A stretch of DNA of 64,000 nt from Moheibacter sediminis. Its GTDB lineage: Bacteria > Bacteroidota > Bacteroidia > Flavobacteriales > Weeksellaceae. A model generated the notes under the pieces. That model saw nothing but the letters and a program-made list of their open reading frames with translations. It was not told the origin of the DNA and ran no database searches. Positions 47,375 through 57,542 of this stretch are shown here, piece by piece. Location of the stretch: NCBI RefSeq assembly GCF_900176425.1, contig NZ_FWXS01000010.1, positions 80,942 through 144,941 on the forward strand, in the 5' to 3' direction. How positions within the stretch are numbered: the first letter of the stretch is position 1; each line of letters starts with the position of its first letter. Position numbers and translations under genes: made by a program.

Positions 47375-50300
47375 ATGGCTTCTAAAAACAAATATTGGAG
47401 AAGTTTTGAAGAACTAAACGATCAGTCATTAACTGAGCAGTTGGCTTCCAAAGAGTTTGCAGATGAAATTCCTGTAGAGGATTTTATCGGAAACAGTAAA
47501 GCAATGGAAGAATCTCAAACTTCGAGACGTGACTTTTTGAAATTATTAGGATTCAGCACAGCTGCGGTAACGTTGGCTGCGTGTGAGGCCCCTGTAATCA
47601 AGTCCATACCTTATGTGGTAAAGCCGGACAACGTTACACCTGGAGTTCCTACTTGGTACGCATCCACGATTTTCGACGGATACGATTACGCCAACGTATT
47701 GATCAAAACCAGAGAAGGGCGTCCGATTAGAATTAATACAAACAAATCTGCTAAATATTTTGCAAGTACAAATGCAAGAGTTCAGGCAGCCGTTTTGTCA
47801 TTGTATGATTCTGACAAAGTAAGAGGACCTTTGGTAAAAGAAGGCGGAAAATTCAAACCAACTTCCTGGGCTAAATTAGATGAAAAAGTTCTTTCAAATT
47901 TGAAATCGAACTCAGGAAAGAAAGTGGTTGTTTTGACTTCATCCATTCCAAGTCCGACGACTAAAAAATTAATTCAGGAATTCAAAGGCAAATATCCAAC
48001 CGTAGAGCATGTTGTTTATGACGCAGTAAATTATTCTCCAGCTTTAGATGCAGCGGAAGAAGTTTACGGTCAGAGAAGTTTGCCGTTCTATGATTTGACA
48101 GCTGCGCACTTGGTTGTTTCTTTCAACGCTGATTTCCTAGGAGATTATAATGGAGGTGGATTTGAGGATGGTTATGCGAAATCTCGCAAACCCGGACCGA
48201 CCATGCTTCGTCATGTACAAGTTGAGAGTAACTTGACAATGACTGGAGCTAACGCAGATACGCGTTATCCAATGAAGCAAACCGATGTTTTAAGAACACT
48301 GGCTGAAGTTTACAAAGGATTGACCAGCGGAACTTCTGACAAAGTAGCTTTAGCAATTTCTCAGGAAATTAAAATCAAAGGTTCCAATGCAGTTGTATTG
48401 GGAGATGGTAGCAAAGAAGCGTTTGCAATTTGTTATGCAATCAACCAATTGATTAATTCTGCTGCGGTTTCAAAAAATAAAGTAGTTCTTTTAAAAGAAT
48501 CAAACGATAAATTATTCAATCAATTCTTAGCTGATGCTAAATCAGGAAATGTAGGTACATTGTTGATGTTCCAGGCAAATCCTATTTACAACCATCCAAA
48601 ATCAAAAGAAATCGCTGCTGCTTTTTCTAAAATTGGATTGAAGGTGGCAATGTCCGAAAAGCTGGATGAAACTGCTGAGTTAACAGATATAGTTGCACCG
48701 GTTCCTCACGGATTGGAATCTTGGAATGACGTAAACCCGATTACTGGGGTTTATTCATTGCAGCAACCAACGATTCAAAGAATATTTGATACAAGACAAT
48801 TCCAGGATTCATTATTGACTTGGATGAAAGATGCTGTAAACGTAAATGCAATTCCAACAGATACTTTGAATGCAAATCCAAATTCTATGGAATTGATTGC
48901 ACCAAAAGATTCTTACAGACAAGCAGCAACTGAATATTTCACTTATTTGAAATCAAACTGGGAAAGTACAATTCTTTCTCAATTAGGATACAGTTTCAAT
49001 CAGGCACTTTACAACGGATACAATGAGTCTACTGAAACAGCTTCATTAACTGCTTCCGGTGATGTAAGTGCTGCAGTTTCCAAATTAGCAGGAGCAAAAG
49101 CAAGCGCATGGGAACTTCAATTGTACACAAAATGTGGAATGGGAGACGGTTCTCAGGCAAATAATCCTTGGTTGCAGGAATTACCTGATCCAATCACAAG
49201 AGCTTCTTGGGACAATTATGTAACATTGAATCCTAATGACGCTCATCACTTTGAAATTAAAACTTCAGAAAATGCAAACGTTACAAACGGACGTATGCAG
49301 TTTGACGGAGATTTTGTGAATATCACTGCTAACGGAGTTACCATTGAGAATGTTCCTGTATTTATTCAGCCGGGACAAGCCATCGGAACAGTTGGATTGT
49401 CACTTGGTTACGGACGTACCAAAGGTGGGAAAGTTGCAAATGGAATAGGAGTAAATGCATTCCCTCTTTATGTGAATGGAAATTCCGCAGTTACAAATGT
49501 TGAAATTAAACGTACCAAAGTGGGTGACAAACATGAATTTGCTTGTATGCAGATGCAGAACACTTTGATGGGACGTTATGAAATTGCACGTCAAGCGACT
49601 TTGGCAGATTTTATCAACAAACCGACTGAAGAGTGGAATGAGCCTTCAGTGATGCCAACGTGGAGAGGAACTTCACCAACAGGAGAAGTTGACATTTGGC
49701 GTTCACATGACCGTTCATTCGGTCCTCATTTCAATTTATCTGTTGACTTAAATGCTTGTACCGGTTGTGGTGCTTGTGTGATTGCTTGTCAGGCAGAGAA
49801 CAATACTGCAGTTGTTGGTAAAGCAGAAATGAGAATGTCTCGTGATATGTACTGGTTGAGAATTGACCGTTACTATTCAGATACAACAGACAATACAAGA
49901 ACTCAAAAAGTTCAATTAGAAGGATTAACAGAAGACGCAAAAGAAGATAAAACGGAAGCCGCGATGTACAAAAGGTTGATCAAACCTGCAGCAGAAAATC
50001 CGGATGTAATCTTCCAGCCGATGATGTGTCAGCACTGTAACCATGCACCTTGTGAAACAGTTTGTCCGGTTGCGGCAACTTCACACGGTCGTCAGGGACA
50101 AAACATGATGGCTTATAACCGTTGCGTGGGAACTCGTTACTGTGCAAACAACTGTCCTTATAAAGTAAGACGTTTCAACTGGTTCAACTATGCACACAAC
50201 GATAAATTTGATTTCAATATGAATGATGATTTAGGTCGTATGGTCTTGAATCCTGATGTAGTTGTGCGCTCAAGAGGGGTTATGGAAAAATGTTCTTTCT

Positions 50301-50572
50301 GTATCCAGGATACGCAGGCAGCTATTTTGAAAGCAAAAAAAGAAGGAAGAAGAGTTTCCGACGAAGAATTTAAAGATGCTTGTTCATGTGCAGCAGCTTG
50401 TGGAACCGGAGCAATGGTATTCGGAGATGTAAATGATGCGGAAAGCGACATTACCAAGTTGAGTGAAGATAAGAGAGTTTACCGTGTGATAGAAGAATTG
50501 GGTACAAAACCAAATGTATTCTATCACGTAAAAGTGAAGAACAGAACAGAGGTAAACGGAAAACAAGCTTAA
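47375..50572 (+). CDS. actB: Alternative complex III iron-sulfur subunit ActB (molybdopterin-like plus ferredoxin-like)
   Basis: A 1065-residue protein. The N-terminus has a twin-arginine motif (SRRDFLKLLGF) and a nearby LAAC. A large domain related to molybdopterin oxidoreductases (about 60-770) lacks an obvious cofactor-binding Cys, as is usual in ActB. The C-terminal part (about 785-1020) carries the ferredoxin-type cysteines: CTGCGACVIAC, CQHCNHAPCETVCP, CVGTRYCANNCPY and CSFCIQDT, then CSCAAAC. These bind one 3Fe-4S and three 4Fe-4S clusters in known complexes. It links quinol oxidation to the ActA hemes. Twenty-one bases separate it from actA. Confidence 0.94.
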   Translation: MASKNKYWRSFEELNDQSLTEQLASKEFADEIPVEDFIGNSKAMEESQTSRRDFLKLLGFSTAAVTLAACEAPVIKSIPYVVKPDNVTPGVPTWYASTIFDGYDYANVLIKTREGRPIRINTNKSAKYFASTNARVQAAVLSLYDSDKVRGPLVKEGGKFKPTSWAKLDEKVLSNLKSNSGKKVVVLTSSIPSPTTKKLIQEFKGKYPTVEHVVYDAVNYSPALDAAEEVYGQRSLPFYDLTAAHLVVSFNADFLGDYNGGGFEDGYAKSRKPGPTMLRHVQVESNLTMTGANADTRYPMKQTDVLRTLAEVYKGLTSGTSDKVALAISQEIKIKGSNAVVLGDGSKEAFAICYAINQLINSAAVSKNKVVLLKESNDKLFNQFLADAKSGNVGTLLMFQANPIYNHPKSKEIAAAFSKIGLKVAMSEKLDETAELTDIVAPVPHGLESWNDVNPITGVYSLQQPTIQRIFDTRQFQDSLLTWMKDAVNVNAIPTDTLNANPNSMELIAPKDSYRQAATEYFTYLKSNWESTILSQLGYSFNQALYNGYNESTETASLTASGDVSAAVSKLAGAKASAWELQLYTKCGMGDGSQANNPWLQELPDPITRASWDNYVTLNPNDAHHFEIKTSENANVTNGRMQFDGDFVNITANGVTIENVPVFIQPGQAIGTVGLSLGYGRTKGGKVANGIGVNAFPLYVNGNSAVTNVEIKRTKVGDKHEFACMQMQNTLMGRYEIARQATLADFINKPTEEWNEPSVMPTWRGTSPTGEVDIWRSHDRSFGPHFNLSVDLNACTGCGACVIACQAENNTAVVGKAEMRMSRDMYWLRIDRYYSDTTDNTRTQKVQLEGLTEDAKEDKTEAAMYKRLIKPAAENPDVIFQPMMCQHCNHAPCETVCPVAATSHGRQGQNMMAYNRCVGTRYCANNCPYKVRRFNWFNYAHNDKFDFNMNDDLGRMVLNPDVVVRSRGVMEKCSFCIQDTQAAILKAKKEGRRVSDEEFKDACSCAAACGTGAMVFGDVNDAESDITKLSEDKRVYRVIEELGTKPNVFYHVKVKNRTEVNGKQA

Positions 50573-50602
50573 GTTTAATTTAGAAATTAGTTAGAAAGGA
50601 AT

Positions 50603-52009
50603 ATGTCACATTACGAATCACAGGTTAGGGAACCCTTAATTATAGGACACAAGACCTACCATGATATTACCGAAGACATTGCACGTCCGATTGAAAATAA
50701 ATCAGGTAAACTTTGGTGGTTTGCATTCAGCATCGCATTGGTTACTTTTCTTTATGGATTAGGATGTATCGCTTATACAATTGGTACAGGTATCGGAGTT
50801 TGGGGGATTAACAGAACCATTGGATGGGCTTGGGATATTACCAACTTTGTATGGTGGGTAGGTATTGGTCACGCAGGAACTTTGATTTCTGCCGTATTAT
50901 TACTTTTCCGTCAGAAATGGAGAATGTCAATCAACCGTTCAGCAGAGGCGATGACTATCTTTGCGGTTGTTCAGGCAGCATTGTTCCCGGTTATCCACAT
51001 GGGACGTCCATGGGTTGGGTATTGGGTATTCCCGGTTCCAAATAACTTTGGATCTTTCTGGGTTAACTTTAATTCACCATTACTTTGGGACGTATTTGCA
51101 ATCTCGACTTATTTCTCAGTATCGGTAGTTTTCTGGTACATGGGATTGATTCCTGACTTTGCAATGATCCGAGACAGAGCTAAAAAACCTTTCTCAAAGA
51201 AAATATACGGAATCCTAAGTATGGGATGGGGTGGTAAAGCAAAACACTGGCAGAGACACGAAGAATTATCTTTGGTTTTGGCCGGACTTTGTACACCGCT
51301 TGTATTCTCCGTTCACACGATTGTATCATTTGACTTCGCGACATCTGTAATTAAAGGATGGCACTCAACGGTTTATCCACCTTATTTCGTTGCGGGTGCG
51401 ATTTTCTCAGGATTTGCGATGGTGCAAACCTTATTGAGTGTGATGCGTAAAGTAATGCATTTAGAAGATTATATCACCAGACAGCATATCGAATTGATGA
51501 ACATCGTAATCGTTGTAACCGGAGGTATGGTTGCAGTAGCTTACTTGACTGAATTCTGGGTTGGATGGTATTCTGGTAGCCGTTATGAAGACTTTACATA
51601 CTTCTCTCCTGGAGCAGCTGTAGGTCCTTACTGGTGGGCATTCTGGGCATTGATTATCTGTAACGTTTTGGTTCCTGGTTTACTTTGGATCAGAAAAGTA
51701 AGAAGAAGTTTCTTCTGGACATTCGTTATTTCTATCGTAGTAAATACAGGGATGTGGTTTGAGCGTTTCGACATTATCGTAATCAACTTATCACGTGACT
51801 ACATACCATCAGGTTGGACAATGTTTATGCCTACATTTGTTGACGTGGGGATTTTCATCGGAACAAACGGATTCTTCTTTGTGTTATTCCTATTGTATGC
51901 ACGTACATTCCCGGCAATTGCACAGGCTGAATTAAAGACAATTTTGAAATCATCGGGCGAAAGCTATAAAAAACATCATACAGAAGACGACCATCATCAT
52001 GAGCACTAA
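50603..52009 (+). CDS. actC: Alternative complex III quinol-binding membrane subunit ActC
   Basis: A 468-residue NrfD/PsrC-family membrane protein with about ten helices. GIGHAGTLISAVLLLFRQKW and FPVIHMGRPWVGYW match the ActC pattern near the proposed quinol site, and DFATSVIKGWHSTVYPPYF lies in a conserved loop. It oxidises menaquinol on the periplasmic side. The C-terminal tail is rich in His and acidic residues (HHTEDDHHHEH). The actD start lies inside this gene (11-base overlap). Confidence 0.95.
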   Translation: MSHYESQVREPLIIGHKTYHDITEDIARPIENKSGKLWWFAFSIALVTFLYGLGCIAYTIGTGIGVWGINRTIGWAWDITNFVWWVGIGHAGTLISAVLLLFRQKWRMSINRSAEAMTIFAVVQAALFPVIHMGRPWVGYWVFPVPNNFGSFWVNFNSPLLWDVFAISTYFSVSVVFWYMGLIPDFAMIRDRAKKPFSKKIYGILSMGWGGKAKHWQRHEELSLVLAGLCTPLVFSVHTIVSFDFATSVIKGWHSTVYPPYFVAGAIFSGFAMVQTLLSVMRKVMHLEDYITRQHIELMNIVIVVTGGMVAVAYLTEFWVGWYSGSRYEDFTYFSPGAAVGPYWWAFWALIICNVLVPGLLWIRKVRRSFFWTFVISIVVNTGMWFERFDIIVINLSRDYIPSGWTMFMPTFVDVGIFIGTNGFFFVLFLLYARTFPAIAQAELKTILKSSGESYKKHHTEDDHHHEH

Positions 52010-52526
52010 AACTATATATGGCATTTACGGTGACGATGAAGATTTATTGAAAGCAGTGAGGTCTTTTAACAAAGAAGGAATTGCCATCAAAGAAATTTAT
52101 ACACCGTTTCCGGTTCACGGACTAGACAAAGCAATGGGACTAAAGAAAACCCGTATTTCAGATATGGCATTTTTCTACGGACTATACGGAACTACATTGG
52201 CAACGACTATGACTTGGTTCATGATGAACCATGACTGGCCGCAGGATATCGGAGGAAAGCCTTCGTTCAGCTGGTTGGAAAATATGCCGGCATTTGTTCC
52301 GATCATGTTTGAGTTGACAGTATTTTGTGCTGCTCACTTGATGTCGCTTACATTTCTTGTCAGAAATAAATTGTATCCGGGAGCAAAAGCGCAGAATCCG
52401 GATCCAAGAACAACGGATGACAAGTTCTTAATGGAAATTGAATCTTCTGATATAGATAAGGTAAAAGAAGCATTTATAAATACGGGAGCAGAAGAAGTAA
52501 CCGTAAGAGATTTAAATATAGCATAG
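51999..52526 (+). CDS. actD: Alternative complex III subunit ActD (DUF3341)
   Basis: A 175-residue membrane subunit. A soluble N-terminal part (YGIYGDDEDLLKAVRSFNKEG, PFPVHGLDKAMG) is followed by two helices (about 50-72 and 95-118) and a soluble tail. This DUF3341 layout is diagnostic for ActD. It overlaps actC by 11 bases, consistent with translational coupling and fixed stoichiometry in the complex. Confidence 0.93.
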   Translation: MSTKTIYGIYGDDEDLLKAVRSFNKEGIAIKEIYTPFPVHGLDKAMGLKKTRISDMAFFYGLYGTTLATTMTWFMMNHDWPQDIGGKPSFSWLENMPAFVPIMFELTVFCAAHLMSLTFLVRNKLYPGAKAQNPDPRTTDDKFLMEIESSDIDKVKEAFINTGAEEVTVRDLNIA

Positions 52527-52538
52527 AACAAGATTAAA

Positions 52539-53237
52539 ATGAAAAGAGGAATAACATATTTATTATTAATCGGTGCAGCAGCTATAGCATTGACTTCTTG
52601 TTCAGATAAGAAAAGAAGCCCAAGTATAGTATTCATGCCGGACATGTACTATCCTGTAGCTTATGATCCTTACATGGAAGCCGATTTTGAGTATCCGGAA
52701 AGAGAAGAAAAGTCAGACATTCCATTGTTTGCAGCACACAGAAACATGACTGCGCTTTGGCCGGTTGATGGAACTGTTTCCAGAACAGACGAAACGGCAA
52801 TTCTTCCATGGGAATTGAAAAATACCCTTGACGATTACAACAAATCAAAAGCAATTACAGCTTCTCCACTGGATCCCGCAAATAGAAAAAAGGATTTGGA
52901 AAGAGGAGAGAAATTATATGGTCAGACTTGTTCCGTTTGTCACGGAGCAGCGGGTGACGGACAAGGAAGTATCGTTCAGTCAAAAGCTTATTCAGGAGTT
53001 CCGACTTATGCAGAAAGAGAATTAACTGTAGGTTCTGTTTACCATGTTATCATGTACGGTAGAAATGCAATGGGTTCTTATGCTTCTCAGTTAACAGCAG
53101 TGGACAGATGGAGAGTTGCAGAATATGTAATGAATTTGAGAGCGAAAAATTTACAAGCCGCAGGAGCCGCGACAGCTTCAGCCCCTGCAGCAGAAGCTCC
53201 GGCTGAGTTATCAACAGAGAATACAAATCAACAATAA
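52539..53237 (+). CDS. actE: Alternative complex III cytochrome c subunit ActE
   Basis: A 232-residue lipoprotein (signal ends LTSC) with one heme motif CSVCHG followed by AAGDGQG, and a likely axial Met in GRNAMGSYASQL. N-terminal MPDMYYPVAYDPY is characteristic of ActE. An Ala/Pro-rich tail follows the heme domain. It probably carries electrons from ActA toward the terminal oxidase. It starts 12 bases after actD. Confidence 0.93.
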   Translation: MKRGITYLLLIGAAAIALTSCSDKKRSPSIVFMPDMYYPVAYDPYMEADFEYPEREEKSDIPLFAAHRNMTALWPVDGTVSRTDETAILPWELKNTLDDYNKSKAITASPLDPANRKKDLERGEKLYGQTCSVCHGAAGDGQGSIVQSKAYSGVPTYAERELTVGSVYHVIMYGRNAMGSYASQLTAVDRWRVAEYVMNLRAKNLQAAGAATASAPAAEAPAELSTENTNQQ

Positions 53238-53251
53238 AGGAAAGAATTATC

Positions 53252-54598
53252 ATGCAATATAAATTTTCCCCAAGATTGAAAATGGCATCTTTTGCACTTA
53301 TTGGTGCAGGAATCCTGCTATATGCGATAGGGTTATTTTTAAACATTCAGGACAAAAATGATCCGCATTTTATTGAAAATTTCGTAAAAGAAAATCCGGC
53401 AATGATTTACGGTGAATACCAATCTGCCGAATTCCAACATATAAATCATACTCCAGAGGAGCACGCAAAACATACGCACCATTTGGAAAATCAATTGGCC
53501 AATCGTCCCTGGGCAGCATTTTTAGTACCATCTTATTTGGCATTGGGAATCGCAGGTGCAGCATTGTTTTTCTTAAGCATTCAATTTGTAGCAAACGCAG
53601 GTTGGTCTATGGTTGTTACAAGAGTGATGGAAGGAATCGCTACTTATATTCCTGTAGGTGGAGCTTTGATATTAATTGTAATCGTTGGAGCAGCATTACA
53701 TGGAAACCATTTGTATCACTGGATGGATACATCATTGATTGACCCTACTGGTGATAATTATGACAAATACATTGCTACGAAAGCAAAATTATGGCTAAAC
53801 ATTCCTTCTTGGTTATTCAGAAGTTTCTTGTATGTAATTCTTTGGTCTGTATTTTTAGTGTGGATCAAAAGAACAACGAAAAAATTGGATGATACTCACG
53901 GAGACAGAAAAGTTTACAGTCAGTTATATACACGTTCAGTTTTGTTTGTGATTGTGTTTGCTTTGACAACTCCGGCAATGGCTTGGGACTGGATTATGTC
54001 GTTAGACCCACACTGGTATTCAACATTGTTCATGTGGTACGGAATGGTTAGCTACTTGGTATCTTCATTGGCAACGATGGCAATCATTTCAATCTATTTG
54101 AAAAGAAAAGGTTCATTGCCTAAATTCAACGATAACCACCAGCATGATTTGGCTAAATTCATGTTCGGATTCAGCCTGCTTTGGACTTACTTATGGTTTG
54201 CGCAGTTCATGCTTCAGTGGTATGCAAACATCCCTGAAGAAGTTCAATATTTCCAACAGCGTATTGCACAATACACTGGTTATTTCTGGATGTTGGCAGT
54301 AAACTTCGTTGCAGTATTGTTGATCATGATAAGTTCAAGCATAAAAAGAAAATCAGAATTGGTTTTTGCAATGGGATTTGTAATCATCTTAGGTCACTAC
54401 TGGGATTTTTACAATCAAATCATGCCGGCTGCAGTAGGAGCTTTCCATAACTTTGGATTCCTTGAAATCGGAGCCTTGGCATTCATTGCAGGTTTATTTA
54501 CTTATGTAGTATTTGAATTTGGAATCAGCAAATTGAAATTGGAACCTACCGGTCACCCTTACTTCCACGAATCAAAAATTTATGAATATCCGTTCTAA
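53252..54598 (+). CDS. actF: Alternative complex III membrane subunit ActF
   Basis: A 448-residue membrane protein with about ten helices, paralogous in fold to ActC. Conserved pieces include RPWAAFLVPSYLALG, AAWDWIMSLDPHWYSTLF-like sequence (PAMAWDWIMSLDPHW) and LWTYLWFAQFMLQWYANIPEE. It completes the complex; it is the last gene before a terminator. In many Bacteroidota a cytochrome oxidase operon follows, but none does here. Confidence 0.94.
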   Translation: MQYKFSPRLKMASFALIGAGILLYAIGLFLNIQDKNDPHFIENFVKENPAMIYGEYQSAEFQHINHTPEEHAKHTHHLENQLANRPWAAFLVPSYLALGIAGAALFFLSIQFVANAGWSMVVTRVMEGIATYIPVGGALILIVIVGAALHGNHLYHWMDTSLIDPTGDNYDKYIATKAKLWLNIPSWLFRSFLYVILWSVFLVWIKRTTKKLDDTHGDRKVYSQLYTRSVLFVIVFALTTPAMAWDWIMSLDPHWYSTLFMWYGMVSYLVSSLATMAIISIYLKRKGSLPKFNDNHQHDLAKFMFGFSLLWTYLWFAQFMLQWYANIPEEVQYFQQRIAQYTGYFWMLAVNFVAVLLIMISSSIKRKSELVFAMGFVIILGHYWDFYNQIMPAAVGAFHNFGFLEIGALAFIAGLFTYVVFEFGISKLKLEPTGHPYFHESKIYEYPF

Positions 54599-54622
54599 TC
54601 AGAATCTTGATATATAAAATCC

Positions 54623-54653
54623 AAAGGGAATTCAGAAATGAGTTCCCTTTTTT
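54623..54653 (+). terminator. Terminator of the alternative complex III operon
   Basis: AAAGGGAA at 54623-54630 pairs with TTCCCTTT at 54643-54650, with a T run after it. Confidence 0.8.
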
Positions 54654-54690
54654 ATTGGATTAAATTCCTATTTTTATAAAAACTTAATTC

Positions 54691-55797
54691 ATGAGAAATA
54701 CATTCATACTTCTTTTTCTTTTATCAATTTTAATTCATTCATGCGAAAAGAAAAATGAGGAGAATAAAGAAACCCAAATCAAAGTTGATGAATCTTCGGT
54801 TAAATTAGATTTAAAACAAGCGAACCGACTTGCTGCTCTCCCTTTGAAATGTATGCAGGTTGAATTTCCAAACAAAACGGGACAAATGCTTTCTTCTGCC
54901 TCCGATTTAGGTACTCCGGTAGAATTACATCCTGCATTTTACGGATGTTTTGACTGGCATTCTTCCGTTCATGGACATTGGTCTTTGGTCAAATTACTCA
55001 AAGATTTCCCAGAATTGGATAAACGAGATTCCATCATTGAAAAATTAAAACAAAACATTTCAAAAGGAAACATACAGGGAGAAATTAATTATTTTAAAAG
55101 AAAACAGGAATACGCTTACGAAAGAATGTACGGCTGGACCTGGCTTTTAAAATTGCAACAAGAATTAGATACATGGAACGATGCAACTGGAAAAGAATTA
55201 TCCCAAAACTTGCAACCGCTTTCTGATTTGATTATTCAGAGATACATAGAATTTCTTCCAAAATTAAATTACCCGCTTCGCGTCGGTACACATACCAATT
55301 CTGCATTCGGGATGAGTTTTGCTTACGATTATGCTATCCATTCTAAAAATGAAAAATTAAAATTGAGCTTAGAAGAAAATTCAAAAAGACTTTATCTGAA
55401 AGATGAGAACTGTCCTATTTCTTGGGAACCTGACGGTATGGATTTCCTTTCTCCTTGTCTGGAAGAAGTCGGTTTGATGCAGCGAATATTAAATAAAGAT
55501 GAATTTCTGGCATGGTTAGATAAGTTTTTACCCCAATTAAAGGATAAAAATTTTTCATTTGAAGTAGCGAAAGTATCTGACCGAACAGACGGGCATTTGG
55601 TCCATTTGGACGGGTTAAATTTTTCCAGAGCTTGGGTGTTCTATCGTCTGGCAAAGGATTATCCTGAAAAATATGGTCATTTGAAAAATGAAGGCGACAA
55701 ACATTTGGATTATTCTTTACCATCAATTACCGATGGAAGTTATGAAGGCGAACATTGGCTCGCGAGTTTTGCATTGTATGCATTGTCAGAGAGATAA
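54691..55797 (+). CDS. DUF2891-family lipoprotein
   Basis: A 368-residue lipoprotein (signal ends LIHSC). The mature part begins with a charged linker, then a helical domain with [19 protein letters not shown] and [13 protein letters not shown], both typical of DUF2891, and [12 protein letters not shown] further on. The fold resembles an alpha/alpha toroid seen in glycan-processing enzymes, but DUF2891 has no established activity. Its neighbours, actF and sucD, suggest no functional link. The sucD promoter region begins right after its stop. Confidence 0.8.
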   Translation: MRNTFILLFLLSILIHSCEKKNEENKETQIKVDESSVKLDLKQANRLAALPLKCMQVEFPNKTGQMLSSASDLGTPVELHPAFYGCFDWHSSVHGHWSLVKLLKDFPELDKRDSIIEKLKQNISKGNIQGEINYFKRKQEYAYERMYGWTWLLKLQQELDTWNDATGKELSQNLQPLSDLIIQRYIEFLPKLNYPLRVGTHTNSAFGMSFAYDYAIHSKNEKLKLSLEENSKRLYLKDENCPISWEPDGMDFLSPCLEEVGLMQRILNKDEFLAWLDKFLPQLKDKNFSFEVAKVSDRTDGHLVHLDGLNFSRAWVFYRLAKDYPEKYGHLKNEGDKHLDYSLPSITDGSYEGEHWLASFALYALSER

Positions 55798-55828
55798 AAA
55801 TCAGTTTTTTTAACAAGGGAAAAATCAA

Positions 55829-55836
55829 TACATTTG
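55829..55836 (+). promoter_or_regulatory. Candidate -7 box for sucD
   Basis: TACATTTG, matching TAnnTTTG, 20 bases before the ATG at 55857. Confidence 0.6.
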
Positions 55837-55856
55837 CGCTACCAAAAATATACTCA

Positions 55857-56729
55857 ATGGCAGTTTTAGTTAACAAAGATTCAAAAGTAATCGTACAAGG
55901 ATTTACAGGTAAAGAAGGTACTTTCCACGCAGAACAAATGATAGAATACGGAACCAACGTGGTTGGTGGTGTAACTCCGGGAAAAGGAGGGACGCTTCAT
56001 TTGGATAAGCCCGTTTTTGACACAGTGAAAGATGCGGTAGTAAAGGCAGGTGCCAATGTGAGTATCATTTTCGTTCCGCCGGCATTTGCTGCAGATGCGA
56101 TCATGGAAGCTGCAGAAGCAGGAATCAAGGTTATCATTTGCATCACGGAAGGAATTCCGGTAGGTGATATGGTAAAAGTTCAGGCTTATATCGACACCAG
56201 AGATGTAACGCTTATCGGACCAAACTGTCCGGGGGTTATTACTGCAGATGAAGCGAAAGTAGGTATCATGCCAGGTTTCGTTTTCAAAAAAGGTAAAGTA
56301 GGTATTGTTTCTAAATCAGGAACTTTGACATATGAAGCGGCTGACCAAGTTGTAAAAGCCGGATACGGAATTTCTACAGCAATCGGAATCGGTGGTGATC
56401 CAATCATCGGAACAACGACTAAAGAAGCTTTAGAACTTTTCATCAATGACCCTGACACAGAAGCGGTTGTAATGATTGGAGAAATCGGAGGTCAATTGGA
56501 AGCTGAAGCTGCAAAATGGTACAAAGAAAGTGGTTCTAAAAAACCAGTTGTTGGTTTCATCGCTGGACAAACTGCTCCAAAAGGTAGAACAATGGGTCAC
56601 GCAGGTGCAATCGTTGGAGGAAAAGACGATACCGCTCAGGCAAAAATGGAAATCATGAGAGAATGTGGAATCAATGTGGTTGATTCTCCAGCCGAAATCG
56701 GTGTTACTGTAGCTAAAGTTTTAGGATAA
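55857..56729 (+). CDS. sucD: Succinate-CoA ligase, alpha subunit
   Basis: A 290-residue subunit of the TCA-cycle enzyme that makes ATP or GTP from succinyl-CoA. The start at 55857 ([18 protein letters not shown]) matches the family; a longer frame opening at 55755 would run through the promoter box and into the preceding gene. CoA-binding domain with [22 protein letters not shown], and the phosphohistidine loop [10 protein letters not shown]. The beta subunit sucC is not adjacent. A terminator follows. Confidence 0.96.
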   Translation: MAVLVNKDSKVIVQGFTGKEGTFHAEQMIEYGTNVVGGVTPGKGGTLHLDKPVFDTVKDAVVKAGANVSIIFVPPAFAADAIMEAAEAGIKVIICITEGIPVGDMVKVQAYIDTRDVTLIGPNCPGVITADEAKVGIMPGFVFKKGKVGIVSKSGTLTYEAADQVVKAGYGISTAIGIGGDPIIGTTTKEALELFINDPDTEAVVMIGEIGGQLEAEAAKWYKESGSKKPVVGFIAGQTAPKGRTMGHAGAIVGGKDDTAQAKMEIMRECGINVVDSPAEIGVTVAKVLG

Positions 56730-56752
56730 TTCCTCAAGTAAAATATTGAATC

Positions 56753-56780
56753 TAAGAACCTGAATTTTCAGGTTCTTTTT
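56753..56780 (+). terminator. Terminator after sucD
   Basis: AAGAACCTGAA pairs with TTCAGGTTCTT, followed by T residues. Confidence 0.85.
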
Positions 56781-56807
56781 ATTTATAACCAAAACGATAA
56801 AGTTTTT

Positions 56808-56815
56808 TATATTTG
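56808..56815 (+). promoter_or_regulatory. Candidate -7 box for the porin-like gene at 56850
   Basis: TATATTTG, matching TAnnTTTG, 34 bases before the ATG. Confidence 0.55.
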
Positions 56816-56849
56816 CTTTATCAAATTTATACCAACCAAAAAATAAATT

Positions 56850-57431
56850 ATGAAAAAACAAATTCTATTAGCCTTTCTATTTTTCTTTTCCCTTTCAATT
56901 CTAGCGAAAGCCCAAGTAAGATATGGAGCAAAACTCGGAGGGAACTACACCAATCTGAGGCTTGTCCACAGAGAATCTGTGCCTCGTATAGCAGGTCAAA
57001 TAGGTGCTTTGGCTTTAATTCCAATCGATAACAATGATATGTTTTTTGTTCAGCCTGAGGTAGTATACTCTATGCAAGGTGAATATTGGAAAACTGGCGA
57101 AATTAAAACACCAGTATTTCTCAATTATATCAATGTTCCAATCATGGCTAAATTTTATTTTTCAAATGAGGAAAGTGAATTTTTTGTGGAAGGAGGACCG
57201 CAATTTGCATTTAAAATAGGAGATAATATCGAAAGATTGGAGATGCCAAATCAAAAATTTAAAAGTTTTGATTTGTCTTTCGGCTTAGGGCTCGGTTATA
57301 GTATTACCCGCGATTTTGAATTTAATTTAAGATATAATTATGGTCTGCTGGATTCAGTGGAAGGTGATTTAGAAAATAATAATAATAACACATCTCAGTT
57401 GAGCTTTGCTTTAGCTTATATTCTCAGATAA
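56850..57431 (+). CDS. Outer-membrane beta-barrel protein, PorT-like family
   Basis: A 193-residue exported protein (signal ends AKAQ). It has the small-barrel pattern of the porin/outer-membrane_beta-brl_2 family: RYGAKLGGNYTN, FVQPEVVYSMQGE, LNYINVPIMAKFYF, FVEGGPQFAFKIG, SFGLGLGYSIT and a C-terminal FALAYILR strand. Proteins of this family are common and mostly uncharacterised. It is too generic to be called T9SS PorT itself. Single gene with its own promoter and terminator. Confidence 0.82.
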   Translation: MKKQILLAFLFFFSLSILAKAQVRYGAKLGGNYTNLRLVHRESVPRIAGQIGALALIPIDNNDMFFVQPEVVYSMQGEYWKTGEIKTPVFLNYINVPIMAKFYFSNEESEFFVEGGPQFAFKIGDNIERLEMPNQKFKSFDLSFGLGLGYSITRDFEFNLRYNYGLLDSVEGDLENNNNNTSQLSFALAYILR

Positions 57432-57451
57432 ATTTTTTATATAAATAATTC

Positions 57452-57477
57452 AAAGCCTGATTTTTTCAGGCTTTTTT
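57452..57477 (+). terminator. Terminator after the porin-like gene
   Basis: AAGCCTGA at 57453-57460 pairs with TCAGGCTT, followed by a run of T. Confidence 0.85.
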
Positions 57478-57542
57478 CATTGTGTTAAAAATTCATATCG
57501 GAACGATTTTTGATTTAAATTTAGCCTATAAAATTACGAATT

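Noticed and set aside
55755..55856. Longer start for sucD
   Set aside because: It would include the promoter box and overlap the end of the DUF2891 gene; the family start is MAVLVNKD at 55857.
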